From an uncultured Clostridia bacterium (GTDB lineage Bacteria > Bacillota > Clostridia > Christensenellales > Aristaeellaceae), in contig CAMKJS010000002.1 of NCBI GenBank assembly GCA_946413245.1, forward strand, positions 1-64,000: DNA of 64,000 bases, read 5' to 3'. Below are positions 48,293 to 58,770 of the stretch, piece by piece. The notes beneath the pieces are model-generated. The model was not told the origin of the DNA, made no database searches, and worked only from the letters and a program-made list of their open reading frames with translations. Position 1 is the first letter of the stretch, and each line of letters begins with the position of its first letter. Made by a program: the position numbers and the translations under genes.

Positions 48293-50095
48293 TTATTTCA
48301 TATAGAACGGGCCGTAGGCCGCGCAGGCGCGGTAGTCCGCGCTTTCTTTGTCCATGCCGAAAGCGTTCCAGCAGGCCGGGCGGTAGATTTTCTCCACCGG
48401 CACGTTATGCAGCGCAACGGGGATGCGCAGCATGGACGCCATGGTGATCAGATCCGCGCCGATATGGCCGTAACTGATCGCGCCGTGGTTGGCACCCCAG
48501 CAGTTCATGACCTCGTAAGCGGTCCTGAAGGGGCTGCCCTCCCGGCCGTCACAGCGGGGCGTAAACCAGGTGCAGGGCCAGGTGTAGTCCGTGCGCTTCC
48601 ACAGGATATCCGTCACCTCGTCCGGAAGCTCCACAGTCCAGCCTTCGGCGATCTGGAGCATCGGGCCCAGGCCGTCCACCAGATTCAGCCGGATCATCGT
48701 GGCAGGCATGGTGCAATCGGTGATGAAGCGGGAGGAGTATCCGCCGCCGCGGAAATAGCCCAGATCCGCGTAGTTCCAGGTGGTATGCTCCATGATGGCT
48801 TTCTGGTCCGCTTCGGTAACTTCATACCACGGCTTCATCAGGCGGTTCCCCTCCGGATCGCGTGCCTGCCCGTTGGCGTCCAGACAGCACGCACCGGAAT
48901 TGATCAGGTGAATCAGCCCGCCGTTCTCCCGAACGACGCCTTCGACCTCATAGCCGGTCACGCGCTTCACCGCCTCGGGGCTCCAGTAGGTGCGCACGTC
49001 GGCAAACATCTGGGCCCGGTTGGTCAGCAGCTTCATGAACATCATACCCAGGCCGTTCAGCACGTCGTTCTCGGTAGCCAGCACATAGGGCTCCCTGGCG
49101 CCGTTATGGTCGAAGGAGGTGTTCAGCATCGCCTCCGGGAAATCGCAGTTCGGATAAAAATCAGTCCACTGGCGCTGCCCCTGGAAACCGGCAGCCAGCG
49201 CGTTGTGACCCACCATTTCCTCTTCATTGCCCTTGGGCAGGTTGGGATTGCCGTTCATCAGATCTTTGATGATCAGGTACATCTTCAGGGTAAACTCCCA
49301 GTCCCTGTCCTTCTGCTCCCGGCTGCGCTGCAGCGCTTCGGGGTTTTTGTCGAAGCCTTCCTTCACATGGATATCCGCCCACGCCTTCAGCTTTGCATAT
49401 TCCTTCTCGTCGTAAATGCCCTCGGTCATTCGCCGGATGATTTCCACCTCGTCCACGGATTCCACGCGCATTCCTAGATATTCCTCGATAAACTTCGAGT
49501 CGATAATGGATCCTCCGATGCCCATGCAGATGGAACCGATTTGCAGATAGCTCTTGCCACGCATGGTGGCCGCCGCCACGGCGGCACAGCCGAACCGGAG
49601 CAGCTTTTCCTTTACGTCCTCCGGAATCACAGTATCGTCCGCGTCCTGCACCTCATGGCCGTAAATCCCGAAGGCCGGCAAACCTTTCTGCGCGTGGGTA
49701 GCCAGAACGGAGGCCAGGTATACGGCGCCGGGGCGTTCCGTACCGTTCAGGCCCCAGACAGCCTTGATCGTGTTCCGGTCCATGTCCATGGTCTCGGAGC
49801 CGTAACACCAGCAGGGCGTCACAGTGAGGGTGATCGCGACGCCTTCGCGGCGAAACTTCTCCTCGCAGGCGGCGGATTCGCCGACACGGCCGATGGTGGT
49901 ATCGGCGATAACCACCTTCACCGGCTCGCCGTTGGAATAGCGCAGATTCTCCTCATACAGTTTTGCGGCGGATTTCGCCATGTTCATAGTCTGGTCTTCG
50001 AGGCTTTCGCGCACCTTCAGCGCGCCGCGGCGTCCGTCGATCACGGGACGGATGCCGATAACCGGATAACTGCCTGCATACCTGTTCGCTGCCAT
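48293..50095 (-). CDS. fucI: L-fucose isomerase
   Basis: A 600-residue FucI that converts L-fucose to L-fuculose (and D-arabinose to D-ribulose) in the cytoplasm. The start [20 protein letters not shown] and the Mn-binding centre with [20 protein letters not shown] and [20 protein letters not shown] are family hallmarks. AGGAGG precedes ATG 50095; an earlier in-frame start at 50143 is inside the promoter region. Fuculokinase and aldolase genes are not in this window. An extended -10 (TGGTATGAT) lies near 50173-50181 on the minus strand. Confidence 0.95.
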   Translation of the reverse strand: MAANRYAGSYPVIGIRPVIDGRRGALKVRESLEDQTMNMAKSAAKLYEENLRYSNGEPVKVVIADTTIGRVGESAACEEKFRREGVAITLTVTPCWCYGSETMDMDRNTIKAVWGLNGTERPGAVYLASVLATHAQKGLPAFGIYGHEVQDADDTVIPEDVKEKLLRFGCAAVAAATMRGKSYLQIGSICMGIGGSIIDSKFIEEYLGMRVESVDEVEIIRRMTEGIYDEKEYAKLKAWADIHVKEGFDKNPEALQRSREQKDRDWEFTLKMYLIIKDLMNGNPNLPKGNEEEMVGHNALAAGFQGQRQWTDFYPNCDFPEAMLNTSFDHNGAREPYVLATENDVLNGLGMMFMKLLTNRAQMFADVRTYWSPEAVKRVTGYEVEGVVRENGGLIHLINSGACCLDANGQARDPEGNRLMKPWYEVTEADQKAIMEHTTWNYADLGYFRGGGYSSRFITDCTMPATMIRLNLVDGLGPMLQIAEGWTVELPDEVTDILWKRTDYTWPCTWFTPRCDGREGSPFRTAYEVMNCWGANHGAISYGHIGADLITMASMLRIPVALHNVPVEKIYRPACWNAFGMDKESADYRACAAYGPFYMK

Positions 50096-50191
50096 TTTTT
50101 CATCCTCCTGATATGGTTCTGTTCGGTTCTCCGTGTGGTTCATATGATGATGGGACGGTTTCGTCTGTTTTTATCATACCATATCCGGGAA

Positions 50192-50225
50192 TAAAAAAGA
50201 AGAAGAATCCGAAAAACGGATTCTT
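50192..50225 (-). terminator. Terminator of the PadR/DUF4097/PspC operon
   Basis: On the minus strand AAGAATCCG (50225-50217) pairs with CGGATTCTT (50211-50203) around TTTTT, then TCTTCTTTTTTAT. It separates the PspC gene from the fucI promoter. Confidence 0.9.
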
Positions 50226-50252
50226 GAAATACAGAACGGTGATCCCGATCGT

Positions 50253-50423
50253 TTATTCCTCCGGCATGATCAGAGCCGCGATCAGATACGCGACGATTCC
50301 GATACCGGATATAACCACCAGGATCCTGACCAGCGCTGAGCTTATGCCCAGATACTCCGCAATACCGCCGCATACACCGGCAATCCACTTGTCTGTCTTG
50401 CTTCTGTGCAGTCTCTTTTCCAT
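50253..50423 (-). CDS. Small PspC-domain membrane protein
   Basis: A 56-codon gene: basic N-terminus MEKRLHRSKTDKWIAGVCGG, then IAEYLGISSALVRILVVI and a single membrane helix ending in LIAALIMPEE. This is the complete PspC domain, with its conserved G-V-C-G-G-I-A and the LxRILxV pattern. GGGGGATCGGAAC precedes the ATG. It sits 97 bases after the DUF4097 gene and before the terminator at 50192. PspC proteins take part in envelope-stress responses, and pairing with PadR and DUF4097 genes is common in Firmicutes (LiaF/YvlB-type systems). Confidence 0.9.
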   Translation of the reverse strand: MEKRLHRSKTDKWIAGVCGGIAEYLGISSALVRILVVISGIGIVAYLIAALIMPEE

Positions 50424-50519
50424 GTTCCGATCCCCCTGTTTATATATTGGGCTACCGTATTTATTATAGCCGGGCTGCGGGATTCCCGCAACCGGGGATT
50501 CCGCAGCCCGGCTTTTGTT

Positions 50520-51716
50520 TTACCCCTTCTGAATCCGGATATCGCCGCTGACGGTTCTGGCCCGCAGCTTCAGCGGAGCGATTTCCCCGGCGTCCTCGAC
50601 GTCGCAGTCGATTTCTCCGATGGTCGTCGAGATGCTGACCGCGGCCGGAGCACAGTCGTCCGGCAGCGTAACGGACACATCCCCGCTGGTGGATTCCGCG
50701 CTCACCGTTCCGGACGGCGCCTGCTGCAGCTGAAGATTCACGTCGCCGCTGACGCTCTTGCCCTGTACGTCCACCGCTGTTCCGTCAAAATCCACGTCAC
50801 CGCTGACGCTCTTGCAAAGCAGCTCTCCGAAATCGCCTTCCACATCCACGTCGCCGCTGATGGCGCTGGCTTCACATTTCCGGGCAAAGGCGGAGCTGAT
50901 CCGGATATCGCCGCTGGCGGAAGAGGCAAACAGTTTGTCCAGTTCGTCCTTCACAGAGCAGACCAGCTCCACGTCGCCGCTGGCTGTGCGCAGCGTGATT
51001 TCCGGAATTCCGTGCGGCGCAGCCTCCACGTCGCCGCTGCTGGCGTTGATTTCCAGCACGGAGATCAGCTTTTCCGGCACCCGGATCTCAATCAGTTCGT
51101 CGCTGAAGAAGGAGCCGTTGTTCACCCGGTCCATCACCATATGGACGGTTTTGTCCATAATGGTTCTTACCTTGCCCAGCAGCTCGTTCAGTGTCATATC
51201 CATCACGCGCTGGCCCTGCTCCACAGCTTCCTCGCCGGCGTTCTTCATCTCGTCCGTTACCCGCACGGTCTCCACCGCCAGGGTATCACCCTGCCGCTCC
51301 GCGCGGATTTCCTCCGGCATTTCGCAGCGGATCTCAATGCGGTCCCCTTCGGTGGAAGTAACTTTCACGTCATGCGATCCGGCGTCCACCCGGATCCGGC
51401 AGATGCCCTCAGCGGAATAAGTGCGCACTGTGTCGTCCGTTTCCTCCGCGTCCGCGGCGCTGTCCCGCTGCTCCGCGGATATTTCGTCCGCTTCTGTTTT
51501 CTCCCGTTTCGGATACTGGTCGATTACGTCCTGCATACCGTTCAGGCTTTCCTTCACGGCTGCCGCTGCATTCTCTTCAGACATCCCGCTGTCAACCAGA
51601 TCCTGAAAATGTTCCTGGCAGTTGAGCATGAGTTCATCGTGCATGGCTTTGGTTTCTTCGTTCTGCACCACGTCCCGGAACAGCAGATTTACCATTTCAC
51701 TGATCGTCTTATTCAT
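50520..51716 (-). CDS. DUF4097-type beta-helix protein with N-terminal helical domain
   Basis: A 398-residue cytoplasmic or membrane-associated protein without signal peptide. Residues 1-75 (MNKTISEMVNLLFRDVVQNE, with LNCQEHFQDLVDSGMSEENA) resemble the N-terminal helical domain of DUF1700/HAAS proteins. From about residue 100 the DUF4097 beta-strand repeat begins; the S-G-D-[VI] motif recurs about eight times (SSGDVEAA, ASGDVEL, ASGDIRI, ISGDVDV, VSGDVDF, VSGDVNL, TSGDVSV, VSGDIRI). Proteins of this type are linked to envelope stress systems (YvlB/LiaG). AGGAATGATTC precedes ATG 51716. It lies 13 bases after padR in the operon that ends with the PspC gene. Confidence 0.85.
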   Translation of the reverse strand: MNKTISEMVNLLFRDVVQNEETKAMHDELMLNCQEHFQDLVDSGMSEENAAAAVKESLNGMQDVIDQYPKREKTEADEISAEQRDSAADAEETDDTVRTYSAEGICRIRVDAGSHDVKVTSTEGDRIEIRCEMPEEIRAERQGDTLAVETVRVTDEMKNAGEEAVEQGQRVMDMTLNELLGKVRTIMDKTVHMVMDRVNNGSFFSDELIEIRVPEKLISVLEINASSGDVEAAPHGIPEITLRTASGDVELVCSVKDELDKLFASSASGDIRISSAFARKCEASAISGDVDVEGDFGELLCKSVSGDVDFDGTAVDVQGKSVSGDVNLQLQQAPSGTVSAESTSGDVSVTLPDDCAPAAVSISTTIGEIDCDVEDAGEIAPLKLRARTVSGDIRIQKG

Positions 51717-51729
51717 GAATCATTCCTCC

Positions 51730-52056
51730 TCATCCGTAAATCAGTCGGTTCAGTAGTTCCTTGGTTTCTTCCCAGGCCTGCGTCTCTTCTTCCAGACGCC
51801 GGCGTCCCTGCTCTGTCAGCGCGTAATAGCGGCGCCTGGCGCCGATGTCCTCGTTTCCCCAGTAGGAACGGATCAGGCCGGCTTCTTCCATGCGCCGGAA
51901 AGCCGTGTACAGCGTGGCTTCCTTCAGTTCCACACTGCCGCTGCTGATTTCGGAAACCTGTTTGTTGATCCGGTATCCGTAGCTGTCCTCCTCCGCCAGA
52001 CGGCGCAGAAGAATCACATCCGTGTACCCCCGAAGTAAATCCGCAGAAAGCTTCAT
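51730..52056 (-). CDS. PadR-family transcriptional regulator
   Basis: A 108-residue winged-helix regulator: start LRGYTDVILLRRLAEEDSYG, recognition-helix region VELKEATLYTAFRRMEEAGL, wing with IGARRRYYALTEQGRRRLEE. This is the short PadR-s2 (LadR-like) type with one C-terminal helix for dimerisation. Family members repress transporter or stress operons and respond to small molecules. GAGGTGAGCGA precedes the ATG. It is the first gene of the operon with the DUF4097 and PspC genes and probably represses it. Its promoter and a dyad lie directly upstream. Confidence 0.92.
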   Translation of the reverse strand: MKLSADLLRGYTDVILLRRLAEEDSYGYRINKQVSEISSGSVELKEATLYTAFRRMEEAGLIRSYWGNEDIGARRRYYALTEQGRRRLEEETQAWEETKELLNRLIYG

Positions 52057-52085
52057 TCGCTCACCTCCTCGTGATGTCGATATAC

Positions 52086-52114
52086 ATTATATTCATATCT
52101 ACCTCGTCTGTCAA
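52086..52114 (-). promoter_or_regulatory. Promoter and PadR-operator-like dyad of the PadR operon
   Basis: Minus strand perfect TTGACA (52109-52114), 17-base spacer, perfect TATAAT (52086-52091). An inverted repeat GATAT...ATATC surrounds and includes the -10 region (about 52079-52099), suitable for PadR autorepression. Confidence 0.85.
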
Positions 52115-52270
52115 TGTATTTCTTCAGAAAATTTATTTTATTCAGTAAATGTTTTCTCTCCGGAAAGGAAAAGTATTGTATAATAGGTTCGTTACCGTGC
52201 GTTCTCCCGCCGCTGAACCTGTTATTGCCCTGCTCCGGGAGAGCAGAAAACCGAAAGAAGGGTTGATTGG

Positions 52271-53017
52271 ATGTCCGTACTGGATCAACTGAACGGAACC
52301 GGGATTTATCTGATCTGCGGCGGGATCGTGCTGTTCATCGCCGCGGTCTGCGTCGTGTTTATGGTTCGGGCCTGGAAAGCGGGAAAAGCGCTTGGAATGG
52401 ATCCTGTGCGCATGAAACGGGCCATCGCCTCCAGCGCCACCTTCTCCGTGCTGCCCAGCGTGGGCATTTTGCTGGGTGTGCTGGCTCTCAGCGGCAGCCT
52501 CGGCATACCGTGGCCCTGGCTGCGCCTGAGCGTGATCGGCGCCCTGCATTATGAGACCCAGGTGGCGGACGCCGCCGCGGAGCAGCTTGGTATCCGCCTG
52601 GGCATGGATCCCATGACCACCCAGGCCTTTTCCACCATCGCCCTGCTGATGAGCGTATGCATCATGTGGGGCATGGTGCTGGCCACCCTGTTCAACCGGA
52701 AATACCTGAACCGCCTGCAGGGAAAGGATCCGGCAGCCAAGAAGAGCGGCGGCTTCGGCGATTTCGCCATGGTCGCCATGTTCATCGGTATGGTCAGCGC
52801 CTATCTGGGCAGCTACCTGGGCGGATTCGTTTCCGGGAAAGGCCGTTTCACTTTCGCCGGCAGCTGGACGCCCCTGCTGGTGGCGGCAGTCGCTGCTCTG
52901 GCCATGGCCGGGTTCACCTGGCTGGCTGAAAAGAAGCACTGGGATTGGCTGGACAATTTCTCCATTGCCGGAAGCATGTTGCTGGGAATGCTTGCAGCTG
53001 TACTGGCCGGACAGTGA
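52271..53017 (+). CDS. DUF5058-family membrane protein
   Basis: A 248-residue protein with about six to seven membrane helices (for example IYLICGGIVLFIAAVCVVFM, TFSVLPSVGILLGVLALSG, and two C-terminal ones). The conserved loop LSVIGALHYETQVADAAAEQ matches DUF5058. The function is unknown; the gene is nearly always beside a second membrane protein and an M20-type peptidase, which suggests a two-component transporter for peptides or amino-acid conjugates. AAGAAGGG lies before the ATG. Next gene is 15 bases away. Confidence 0.75.
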   Translation: MSVLDQLNGTGIYLICGGIVLFIAAVCVVFMVRAWKAGKALGMDPVRMKRAIASSATFSVLPSVGILLGVLALSGSLGIPWPWLRLSVIGALHYETQVADAAAEQLGIRLGMDPMTTQAFSTIALLMSVCIMWGMVLATLFNRKYLNRLQGKDPAAKKSGGFGDFAMVAMFIGMVSAYLGSYLGGFVSGKGRFTFAGSWTPLLVAAVAALAMAGFTWLAEKKHWDWLDNFSIAGSMLLGMLAAVLAGQ

Positions 53018-53032
53018 GGGAGGAGGATTACC

Positions 53033-53706
53033 GTGGATAAACAGCAAGCCTATAACACATATATGAAAAACACCCACCGGCTGGGGCGGGCGGTTTCCTT
53101 GCTGACGCTAGCCATGCTGCTGGGAGCGCCGTTCCTGATCGGCAGCCTGCTGGGCACTATGCCGGATCTGGCCGCCGCGGCCCGGGGCTTCCTCTCCGTC
53201 GGCCTGGTATGGACAGTTTCCAGCGTGGTGGAATATCTGGTCTACACTCCGATGCTGGGCGCCGGCGGCAGCTATCTGGCCTTCATCACCGGCAACCTGA
53301 TCAATATGAAGATTCCCTGCGCCATGAATGCCCGGGAGCTGGTGGACGCCAAAACCGGCACCGCCGAGAACGAGGTGATTTCCACCCTGTCCATCGCCAC
53401 CTCATCCCTGGTCACCATCGTGGTGCTCGCCGCCGGCGTAGCCCTGATGATTCCGCTGCGCCCGGTACTGGAAAGCCCCGTGCTTGCGCCGGCCTTTGCC
53501 AATGTGGTTCCTGCCCTGTTCGGCGCTATGGCGTATAAGTATTACCGCAAGGATGTTCGGCTGGCCCTGGTGCCGCTGTGCTGCATGTCGCTCTTGTTCA
53601 TGCTGGTGCCGTCCCTGACCTCCTCCACCAGCTTTATGATTATCCCCAGCGGCGCGCTGGCCATCGGCCTGAGCTGGCTGAAGTACCGGAAAGGAGCGAA
53701 GCAGGC

Positions 53707-53710
<4 letters not shown>
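53033..53710 (+). CDS. Multi-pass membrane protein, partner of the DUF5058 protein
   Basis: A 225-residue protein with five to six membrane helices and a conserved-looking loop YLAFITGNLINMKIPCAMNA followed by a cytoplasmic segment ELVDAKTGTAENEVISTLSI. The start is GTG 53033 with GGAGGAGGA upstream. It follows the DUF5058 gene by 15 bases and overlaps the peptidase gene by ATGA, so all three are expressed together. I read the pair as subunits of one transporter, inferred from context; neither has an ATPase or ion-binding motif that I recognise. Confidence 0.7.
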
Positions 53711-55149
<1,439 letters not shown>

Positions 55150-55866
55150 TCATCCCCGGATATTCACAGCGGTACCGATGGAAACATACCGGTCCAGCAC
55201 CGCCCGGAAATCCGTCCCTTCTTCCGCTTCTTCGTTGAGAATGCCGTTTACATGAAGCCGGACGCCTCCGCCCGGCAGCTTTTCCGTCTCCTTGTACCGG
55301 TCCCGAAAAAGGCCGCTGCGGGAGACGGAACGGTTCTCCAGGATACCTTTGCATTCCTCCGGTGGGCAGGCCGGAATATTTACATTGTAAATGGTACCGT
55401 AGGGCAGCTTCCGGCCGATCAGCATCCCGAGAATATCCGGCAGCACCTGCTCCGTCAGGCGGTGATCCTCCCCGAGCCCCTCGGACAGGGCAATCGCCGG
55501 CACTCCCTGGTGCTTTGCCTCGAAGGCGGCACCGACCGTGCCCGAATACTGGAGATCCGTCGCGATATTATAGCCGGCATTGATCCCGGAAAGAACGATA
55601 TCCGGCTTCCGAGGCAGCAGATGCAGAATCCCGGCCCGGACGCAGTCCGCCGGCGTTCCGCTGCAGCTGAACGCCCGCACGCCTTCCACAGGAAAATCAC
55701 AGGGCAGGAAATCAAGGTGCTCCCGCAGCGTAATACTGTGGGAGCACGCGCTTCTCTGCGCGTCCGGCGCGATCACCCATACCTCCCCGAAGGCCGCGGC
55801 AGCCCGTGCCAGACGAATCAGTCCCCCGTCCCGGATGCCGTCGTCATTGGTCAGCAGCAGAATCAT
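55150..55866 (-). CDS. surE: 5'/3'-nucleotidase SurE
   Basis: A 238-residue SurE that removes phosphate from nucleoside 5'- or 3'-monophosphates and short polyphosphates using a divalent metal. The signature MILLLTNDDGIRDGGLI at the N-terminus, RSACSHSITL, and PDIVLSGINAGYNIATDLQY are intact. Start and length (about 250) match the family. Its stop codon directly abuts the stop codon of the convergent M20 gene with no terminator between them. It may be co-transcribed with the LOR-protein gene 18 bases upstream. Confidence 0.93.
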   Translation of the reverse strand: MILLLTNDDGIRDGGLIRLARAAAAFGEVWVIAPDAQRSACSHSITLREHLDFLPCDFPVEGVRAFSCSGTPADCVRAGILHLLPRKPDIVLSGINAGYNIATDLQYSGTVGAAFEAKHQGVPAIALSEGLGEDHRLTEQVLPDILGMLIGRKLPYGTIYNVNIPACPPEECKGILENRSVSRSGLFRDRYKETEKLPGGGVRLHVNGILNEEAEEGTDFRAVLDRYVSIGTAVNIRG

Positions 55867-55884
55867 GAAACCCTCCCCCGCCGC

Positions 55885-56508
55885 TCAGTTGCTCGCGGCT
55901 GAAGCCGAAGAAGAGGAAGAGAAGCTGGAAGAGGAAGATCTGATTCTCTCCCGGTCCCGGATCATATGCTGCAGGGTCACCAGAATGGCCACCACGATCT
56001 TTTCATACTCCGGCTGATAAAGATCCAGGCAGTATTTATCGTGGAGGGAAATCAGCTTCTGGCTGATCACCGCGATCACCTGCTCGTTCTGGTCGTAGAT
56101 TTCAAAGTTCAGTGCCCAGACGTTGCCGCGCAGCTGCCAGCCGAGACCCTCGATATTGGTGATATCTTTTATAATGTGCCACAGCTCGTTGGACAGCTCA
56201 AACTGAAAGCCGTCAGCCATGGTCACAAAGTGGCGCTGATGCAGCGAGAAAAACTTCCGTTCGATATGGGCCACCTGATTTCCGTCGCTGTCGGTTATAT
56301 CCGTCTTGTCACGGATGGAAAAAAACTTGCTCTGGGCATGATAAAGCATCCGCTCATGCTCGTCGGTAATATCCTCGTGCGCGTGCAGCGAAAAGACCTT
56401 GGAAGTCGTAAACAGAGACTTCACCGGCTCCCCGAAGCATTCCACGTTGTTGACGTTGGCCTGTTCCCCCGCTTCCCGGAAACGGTGATACTTTGAAAAA
56501 ACACCCAT
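55885..56508 (-). CDS. LOR (LURP-one/tubby-like) family protein with Ser-rich tail
   Basis: A 207-residue protein of the LURP-one-related/YxjI beta-barrel family. Characteristic strands include KFFSIRDKTDITDSDGNQVA, VAHIERKFFSLHQRHFVTMA, and later VISQKLISLHDKYCLDLYQP. The N-terminal 35 residues (MGVFSKYHRFREAGEQANVN) are not part of the barrel. The last 18 residues are almost all Ser and Ala (SSSSSFSSSSSASAASN), which looks like a flexible linker or tail. Family function is unknown in bacteria; membrane-lipid binding has been proposed for tubby-like folds. It is cytoplasmic, with no signal peptide. Confidence 0.8.
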   Translation of the reverse strand: MGVFSKYHRFREAGEQANVNNVECFGEPVKSLFTTSKVFSLHAHEDITDEHERMLYHAQSKFFSIRDKTDITDSDGNQVAHIERKFFSLHQRHFVTMADGFQFELSNELWHIIKDITNIEGLGWQLRGNVWALNFEIYDQNEQVIAVISQKLISLHDKYCLDLYQPEYEKIVVAILVTLQHMIRDRERIRSSSSSFSSSSSASAASN

Positions 56509-56625
56509 CCTTCTTTACTCCCTTCGGCCCGGTCCTCATTCCCTGTACGGACCGGCTCTGATATATTATACGCAATATTGGATCATCTGGCATCATAAAA
56601 GCAGGCCCAAAGCCGGCGATATGCA

Positions 56626-57138
56626 TCAGTTCCGGTGATTCTGCCCCGGCAGATCCTCCAGGATCACGGACCAGGCCTCAGTCAGCCTCTCCAGGGACCA
56701 CTGCGCGTTCGCCGGACTGGTGGAGGGCAGGCAGAGCGCTTCCCGCCCGGTCACCGGCCGGATATGCTTCTCATACTGCCGGAAGGATTCCTTCCCGTTG
56801 CAGCAGATCCGACGGATCGGCGCGTGATCCAGAATCACCCGCAGGTCGTTCGCCTTCACTTCCCGGATGCTGGCGTCGGAGGAGCCCGTAATCACGCAGC
56901 TGGCGATGGAATCCCACAGCGCCAGACCGTGGGTCAGGATCAGTTCCCGTTTTTCCTCTGTCGTCCCCGGGGGCTCCTGCCCGAACAGGGCTGCCATTAC
57001 CTTCCAGAACCGGTTCTGCGGATGGCCGTAGAAAAACTGCTGCTCCCGGGATTTGACGGATGGGAAGGAGCCGAGAATCAGCACCCGGCTGTGTTCGCTG
57101 AAGAGCGGTCCGAAAGGATGCTCAATCCGCTGCGCCAT
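56626..57138 (-). CDS. DNA-deoxyinosine glycosylase (UDG family 6)
   Basis: A 170-residue member of the uracil-DNA-glycosylase superfamily, of the hypoxanthine-DNA glycosylase (family 6) type. Motif 1 is LILGSFPSVKSREQQFFYGH with NRFWKV, as in that family, and motif 2 is CLPSTSPANA. These enzymes remove deaminated bases (hypoxanthine) from DNA for base-excision repair. The start ATG 57138 is followed by the MAQRIEHPFGPLFSEHSRVL leader typical of the family. Upstream spacing to the ABC permease is 36 bases, so it may be transcribed with it. Confidence 0.88.
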   Translation of the reverse strand: MAQRIEHPFGPLFSEHSRVLILGSFPSVKSREQQFFYGHPQNRFWKVMAALFGQEPPGTTEEKRELILTHGLALWDSIASCVITGSSDASIREVKANDLRVILDHAPIRRICCNGKESFRQYEKHIRPVTGREALCLPSTSPANAQWSLERLTEAWSVILEDLPGQNHRN

Positions 57139-57174
57139 TTTTTTCTTCCTTTCATATACCGGTGTGCCGGTAAA

Positions 57175-57975
57175 TCAGCTCCCCGTGGAACGGTAAAAGC
57201 GCATAGCGCCCTGGAACCAGAGCCAGATCAGCCCGAAGACCGCCACCCCGGACAGCGGGGTTATGTATACCGTCCAGGCAGGCCAGTCGTACAGCGGTTT
57301 CCCCAGGATCACGGAACCCGGCAGCTGCAGGGTCAGCGCGAAAGGCGCCACGACCGTGAACAGGATCCGCAGCGGTCTGGGAAACGCGTCGATCGGATAC
57401 TCGCACGCGCTCCGGCCGCCGTAGGTCAGCGCGTTCACCAGCTCCACGGATTTCACGCTGTGAATGCAGAAAATCGCTTCAATCATGAACAGGCCCTGGA
57501 TCAGGCAGCTCCCGCACAGGATTGCCTCCGCCATCAGCAGCGCCTTCCCCGCCGTCCACTGCACCGCGGACATGCGGCACCCGATCACCAGGGATACGAC
57601 GCCCACGGCGATGCAGGTAATCCGCCTGGGATCCGCCGCGCTGCAGATCACCTGAGTCAGTATGCCCCGGGGCCGGGCCAGGAACGTATCCAGCTGTCCG
57701 GTCCGGATCAGGTACGGAAAGTTCCCGGTAATCCCCCTGGCGAAACACTCCGTCAGATAGAACGTCACGGCCATCAGGCCGAAAAAAAAGTACAGATCAC
57801 CGGCTTCCCACCGGTTCATCCGCTCGAAGCGGTCCACCAGCAGGATCACCGCCAGCATCTCGCCGCCCTCCATCACCAGCTGAGCCGCCGTCTGCATCAG
57901 GAAGGACAGCGGATACTGCGTCTGGCTTTTGATCTGCATGCGCATGGCGTGCAGATAGAGCTTGATCACATCCAT
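57175..57975 (-). CDS. ABC-2-type transporter permease (second)
   Basis: A 266-residue permease with six membrane helices of the DUF990 (ABC-2) group. It carries the loop QLDTFLARPRGILTQVICSA between the second and third helices. Together with the upstream permease and ATPase it forms a complete exporter. The gene begins three bases after the previous stop codon. The substrate is unknown; relatives have been associated with export of antibiotics or peptides. Confidence 0.85.
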   Translation of the reverse strand: MDVIKLYLHAMRMQIKSQTQYPLSFLMQTAAQLVMEGGEMLAVILLVDRFERMNRWEAGDLYFFFGLMAVTFYLTECFARGITGNFPYLIRTGQLDTFLARPRGILTQVICSAADPRRITCIAVGVVSLVIGCRMSAVQWTAGKALLMAEAILCGSCLIQGLFMIEAIFCIHSVKSVELVNALTYGGRSACEYPIDAFPRPLRILFTVVAPFALTLQLPGSVILGKPLYDWPAWTVYITPLSGVAVFGLIWLWFQGAMRFYRSTGS

Positions 57976-57978
57976 TTC

Positions 57979-58770
57979 TCAGCCTCCCTGTATCACGATC
58001 CGCTTCTGGTTCTGCCGCCAGAACAGGATCCCGAGACCGATCAGCAGCAGGATCCATCCTGTCTGAAGCTGCAGCACGCCCCGAGCCGCCTCCGGCGGCA
58101 CCTGCCCGGTATACAGGCGGATCGGCGCGTCCAGCAGCTGTGCGTAGGGCAGCAGCCGGATCACCGGCTGCCAGCTGTCCGGAAACAGCGTCAGCGGAAG
58201 AATGTTTCCGGCAAAAATCATCAGGAGCATATTCAGCATCGCCTGCATCCCGCGGGAATCCAGCGTACGCATGGTGAATCCCATGGTAATGTTTTCCAGT
58301 GCGGAAACGCACAGCAGACCCAGGATCAGCGCTGCCAGGCTCCAGGCCAATCCCGCCGCCGAGGCCGGGAGCATCAGTCCCCATCCTTCCGGCAGCAGAA
58401 ACGCGAACACCAGCATCGGTGCTGCCCGGAGCAGGCTTCCCATCAGTTTCTGGGCCATAATGCGGGCATAGTAAAACCCGTACAGGTTCAGCGGCCGGCA
58501 GAGATCATAAGCGATACTGCCCGTACGGATTTTATCCAGCAGTTCCGGATCCGAGGCCAGCAGCATCCGGAAAAACGCCTGCTGCAGCCATACGTAGCTC
58601 GTGATTTCCCGAAGCGGCATCGTCTGCGGTTTCCCGGCATACAGCGCCCGGTAAACCGCGATCAGAATCAGCCCGAAAAACATCTGGCAGATGATGCCTC
58701 CCAGCACCGCTCCCCGGTACTGCAGCTCCAGCCTTCTCCGCAGCCGGAAAGCGGACAGGTACGCCTTCAT
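57979..58770 (-). CDS. ABC-2-type transporter permease (first)
   Basis: A 263-residue permease with six membrane helices (MKAYLSAFRLRRRLELQYRG start, helix GAVLGGIICQMFFGLILIAV), of the same ABC-2 DUF990-like group as the next gene. ATG 58770 overlaps the ATPase stop codon as ATGA, so a longer frame extending back to 59151 inside the ATPase gene is not used. It pairs with the second permease. Confidence 0.85.
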   Translation of the reverse strand: MKAYLSAFRLRRRLELQYRGAVLGGIICQMFFGLILIAVYRALYAGKPQTMPLREITSYVWLQQAFFRMLLASDPELLDKIRTGSIAYDLCRPLNLYGFYYARIMAQKLMGSLLRAAPMLVFAFLLPEGWGLMLPASAAGLAWSLAALILGLLCVSALENITMGFTMRTLDSRGMQAMLNMLLMIFAGNILPLTLFPDSWQPVIRLLPYAQLLDAPIRLYTGQVPPEAARGVLQLQTGWILLLIGLGILFWRQNQKRIVIQGG

